Positions 63,531 through 64,000 of a stretch of DNA of 64,000 nt are shown one piece after another. Both the position numbers and the translations under genes were made by a program. The stretch spans positions 68,122 through 132,121 of the forward strand of contig JAHCID010000010.1 in assembly GCA_026129405.1 (NCBI GenBank), written 5' to 3'. Positions within the stretch are counted from its first letter, which is position 1. Every line of letters starts with the position of its first letter. Source of the DNA: a bacterium (GTDB taxonomy: Bacteria; Desulfobacterota; Binatia; DP-6). The notes below the pieces were generated by a model, which ran no database searches, was not told where the DNA came from, and saw only the letters and a program-made list of their open reading frames with translations.

Positions 63531-64000
63531 GTGTCGCTGGCCCTTTCCACGCCGTCGTCCGACGATGCACTCGCGCGCGCGGGCGCGTTTCGCGCGCTTG
63601 CGGAGGCCGCGCTCGCCGATCGTCCGCTCGCGTCGGCCGACGGTCGACGCGTGCTGGCGACCGCCGACGACGACCTCGCACCGCTGCTCTGGGCCGCGTA
63701 CGCCGTGCGCAGCCGCCACTTCGGCCGCCGCGTCAAGCTGTGCGTGCTCAACAACGCGCGCAGCGGCCTCTGCCCCGAGGACTGCGGCTACTGCTCGCAG
63801 TCGGCGGTGTCGACGGCCGACATCCCGCGCTACCGCCTGCGCACCGTGCCCGAGCTGCTCGCGGCGGCGCACCAGGCGGCGGCGACCGGCGCCCGGCGCT
63901 ATTGTATGGTCACCGCGGCGCGCGGCCCGAGCGGGGCGGACGTTCGCCACCTCACCCAGGCCGCACGCGCGATCCGCGCCGAGCTGCCGCAGCTCGAGCT
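63531..64000 (+). CDS. bioB: biotin synthase BioB (5' part, cut by window end)
   Basis: The first 156 codons are present. RSRHFGRRVKLCVLNNARSG leads into LCPEDCGYCSQSAVS, the BioB radical SAM motif CxxxCxxC that binds the catalytic 4Fe-4S cluster. ARRYCMVTAARGPSG follows, with the Cys that helps hold the 2Fe-2S sulfur donor. BioB inserts sulfur into dethiobiotin. GTG 63531 is the most likely start, giving about 60 residues before the motif as usual; the ribosome site is weak. The rest lies beyond the window. Confidence 0.92.
   Translation, partial: MSLALSTPSSDDALARAGAFRALAEAALADRPLASADGRRVLATADDDLAPLLWAAYAVRSRHFGRRVKLCVLNNARSGLCPEDCGYCSQSAVSTADIPRYRLRTVPELLAAAHQAAATGARRYCMVTAARGPSGADVRHLTQAARAIRAELPQLE

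Overview
The window is about 70% GC, gene-dense, and comes from a diderm (Gram-negative) bacterium. The outer-membrane evidence is lipid A synthesis (LpxC), an OprO/P-type porin, a type II secretion operon, RlpA and TatA. Translational coupling through ATGA/GTGA overlaps is very common. The F420-type luciferase-like oxidoreductase, the NtrY/NtrX-like signalling and the high GC suggest an uncultured lineage formerly grouped with Deltaproteobacteria, for example Binatota. That placement is a guess; no rRNA gene is present to settle it. No tRNA, insertion sequence, prophage, CRISPR array or origin was recognised.

Layout. 1-6.7 kb: ribosomal genes rplU-rpmA (minus strand) diverge from a tightly overlapped plus-strand chain. 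The chain holds a glutaredoxin-like protein, a divergent PlsX, a HAD phosphatase, CutA, a shortened Nudix protein, a PIG-L-like protein, a glycosyltransferase and a broken metallo-beta-lactamase. 6.7-8.7 kb: a metallopeptidase-like lipoprotein and RlpA (minus). 8.8-13.2 kb: YebC, RuvC, RuvA, RuvB and a membrane glycosyltransferase. 13.2-15.5 kb: an ECF41-like sigma factor coupled to an FAD oxidoreductase (minus). 15.6-19.5 kb: a DUF2905 protein, an NtrY-like sensor kinase, and a single protein in which an NtrX-like receiver domain is fused to LpxC. 19.5-29.4 kb: a type II secretion operon in the order C-D-E-F-J-L-M-N-I-K, with no GspG or GspH and a cluster of reading-frame breaks. 29.5-34.6 kb: patatin, a cupredoxin-like protein, two paralogous 16-cysteine secreted proteins flanking CorA, and an SDR. 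34.6-40.2 kb: a large secreted repeat protein, an N-formylglutamate-amidohydrolase-like protein and a glutamine amidotransferase. 40.2-49.2 kb: a phosphate island (PhoB-PhoR, PhoU-PstBACS on the opposite strand, and a divergent phosphate porin). 49.2-64 kb: assorted metabolic and housekeeping genes, including a peptide deformylase-ThiO pair, RNase G with a fused radical SAM protein, TatA, a metallopeptidase, NrtR-NadA and the 5' part of bioB.

The most striking item is the kinase/receiver-LpxC pair. It would let a histidine kinase act directly on the committed step of lipid A synthesis, with no transcription step in between. Next is the pair of secreted proteins that share 16 cysteines with almost identical spacing. 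Several genes carry frame breaks (HAD, glycosyltransferase, metallo-beta-lactamase, and gspE, gspF, gspJ, gspL). The codon pattern stays coding-like on both sides of the breaks, so many are probably assembly errors. The metallo-beta-lactamase break differs: it is a 71-base insertion flanked by 36-base direct repeats.
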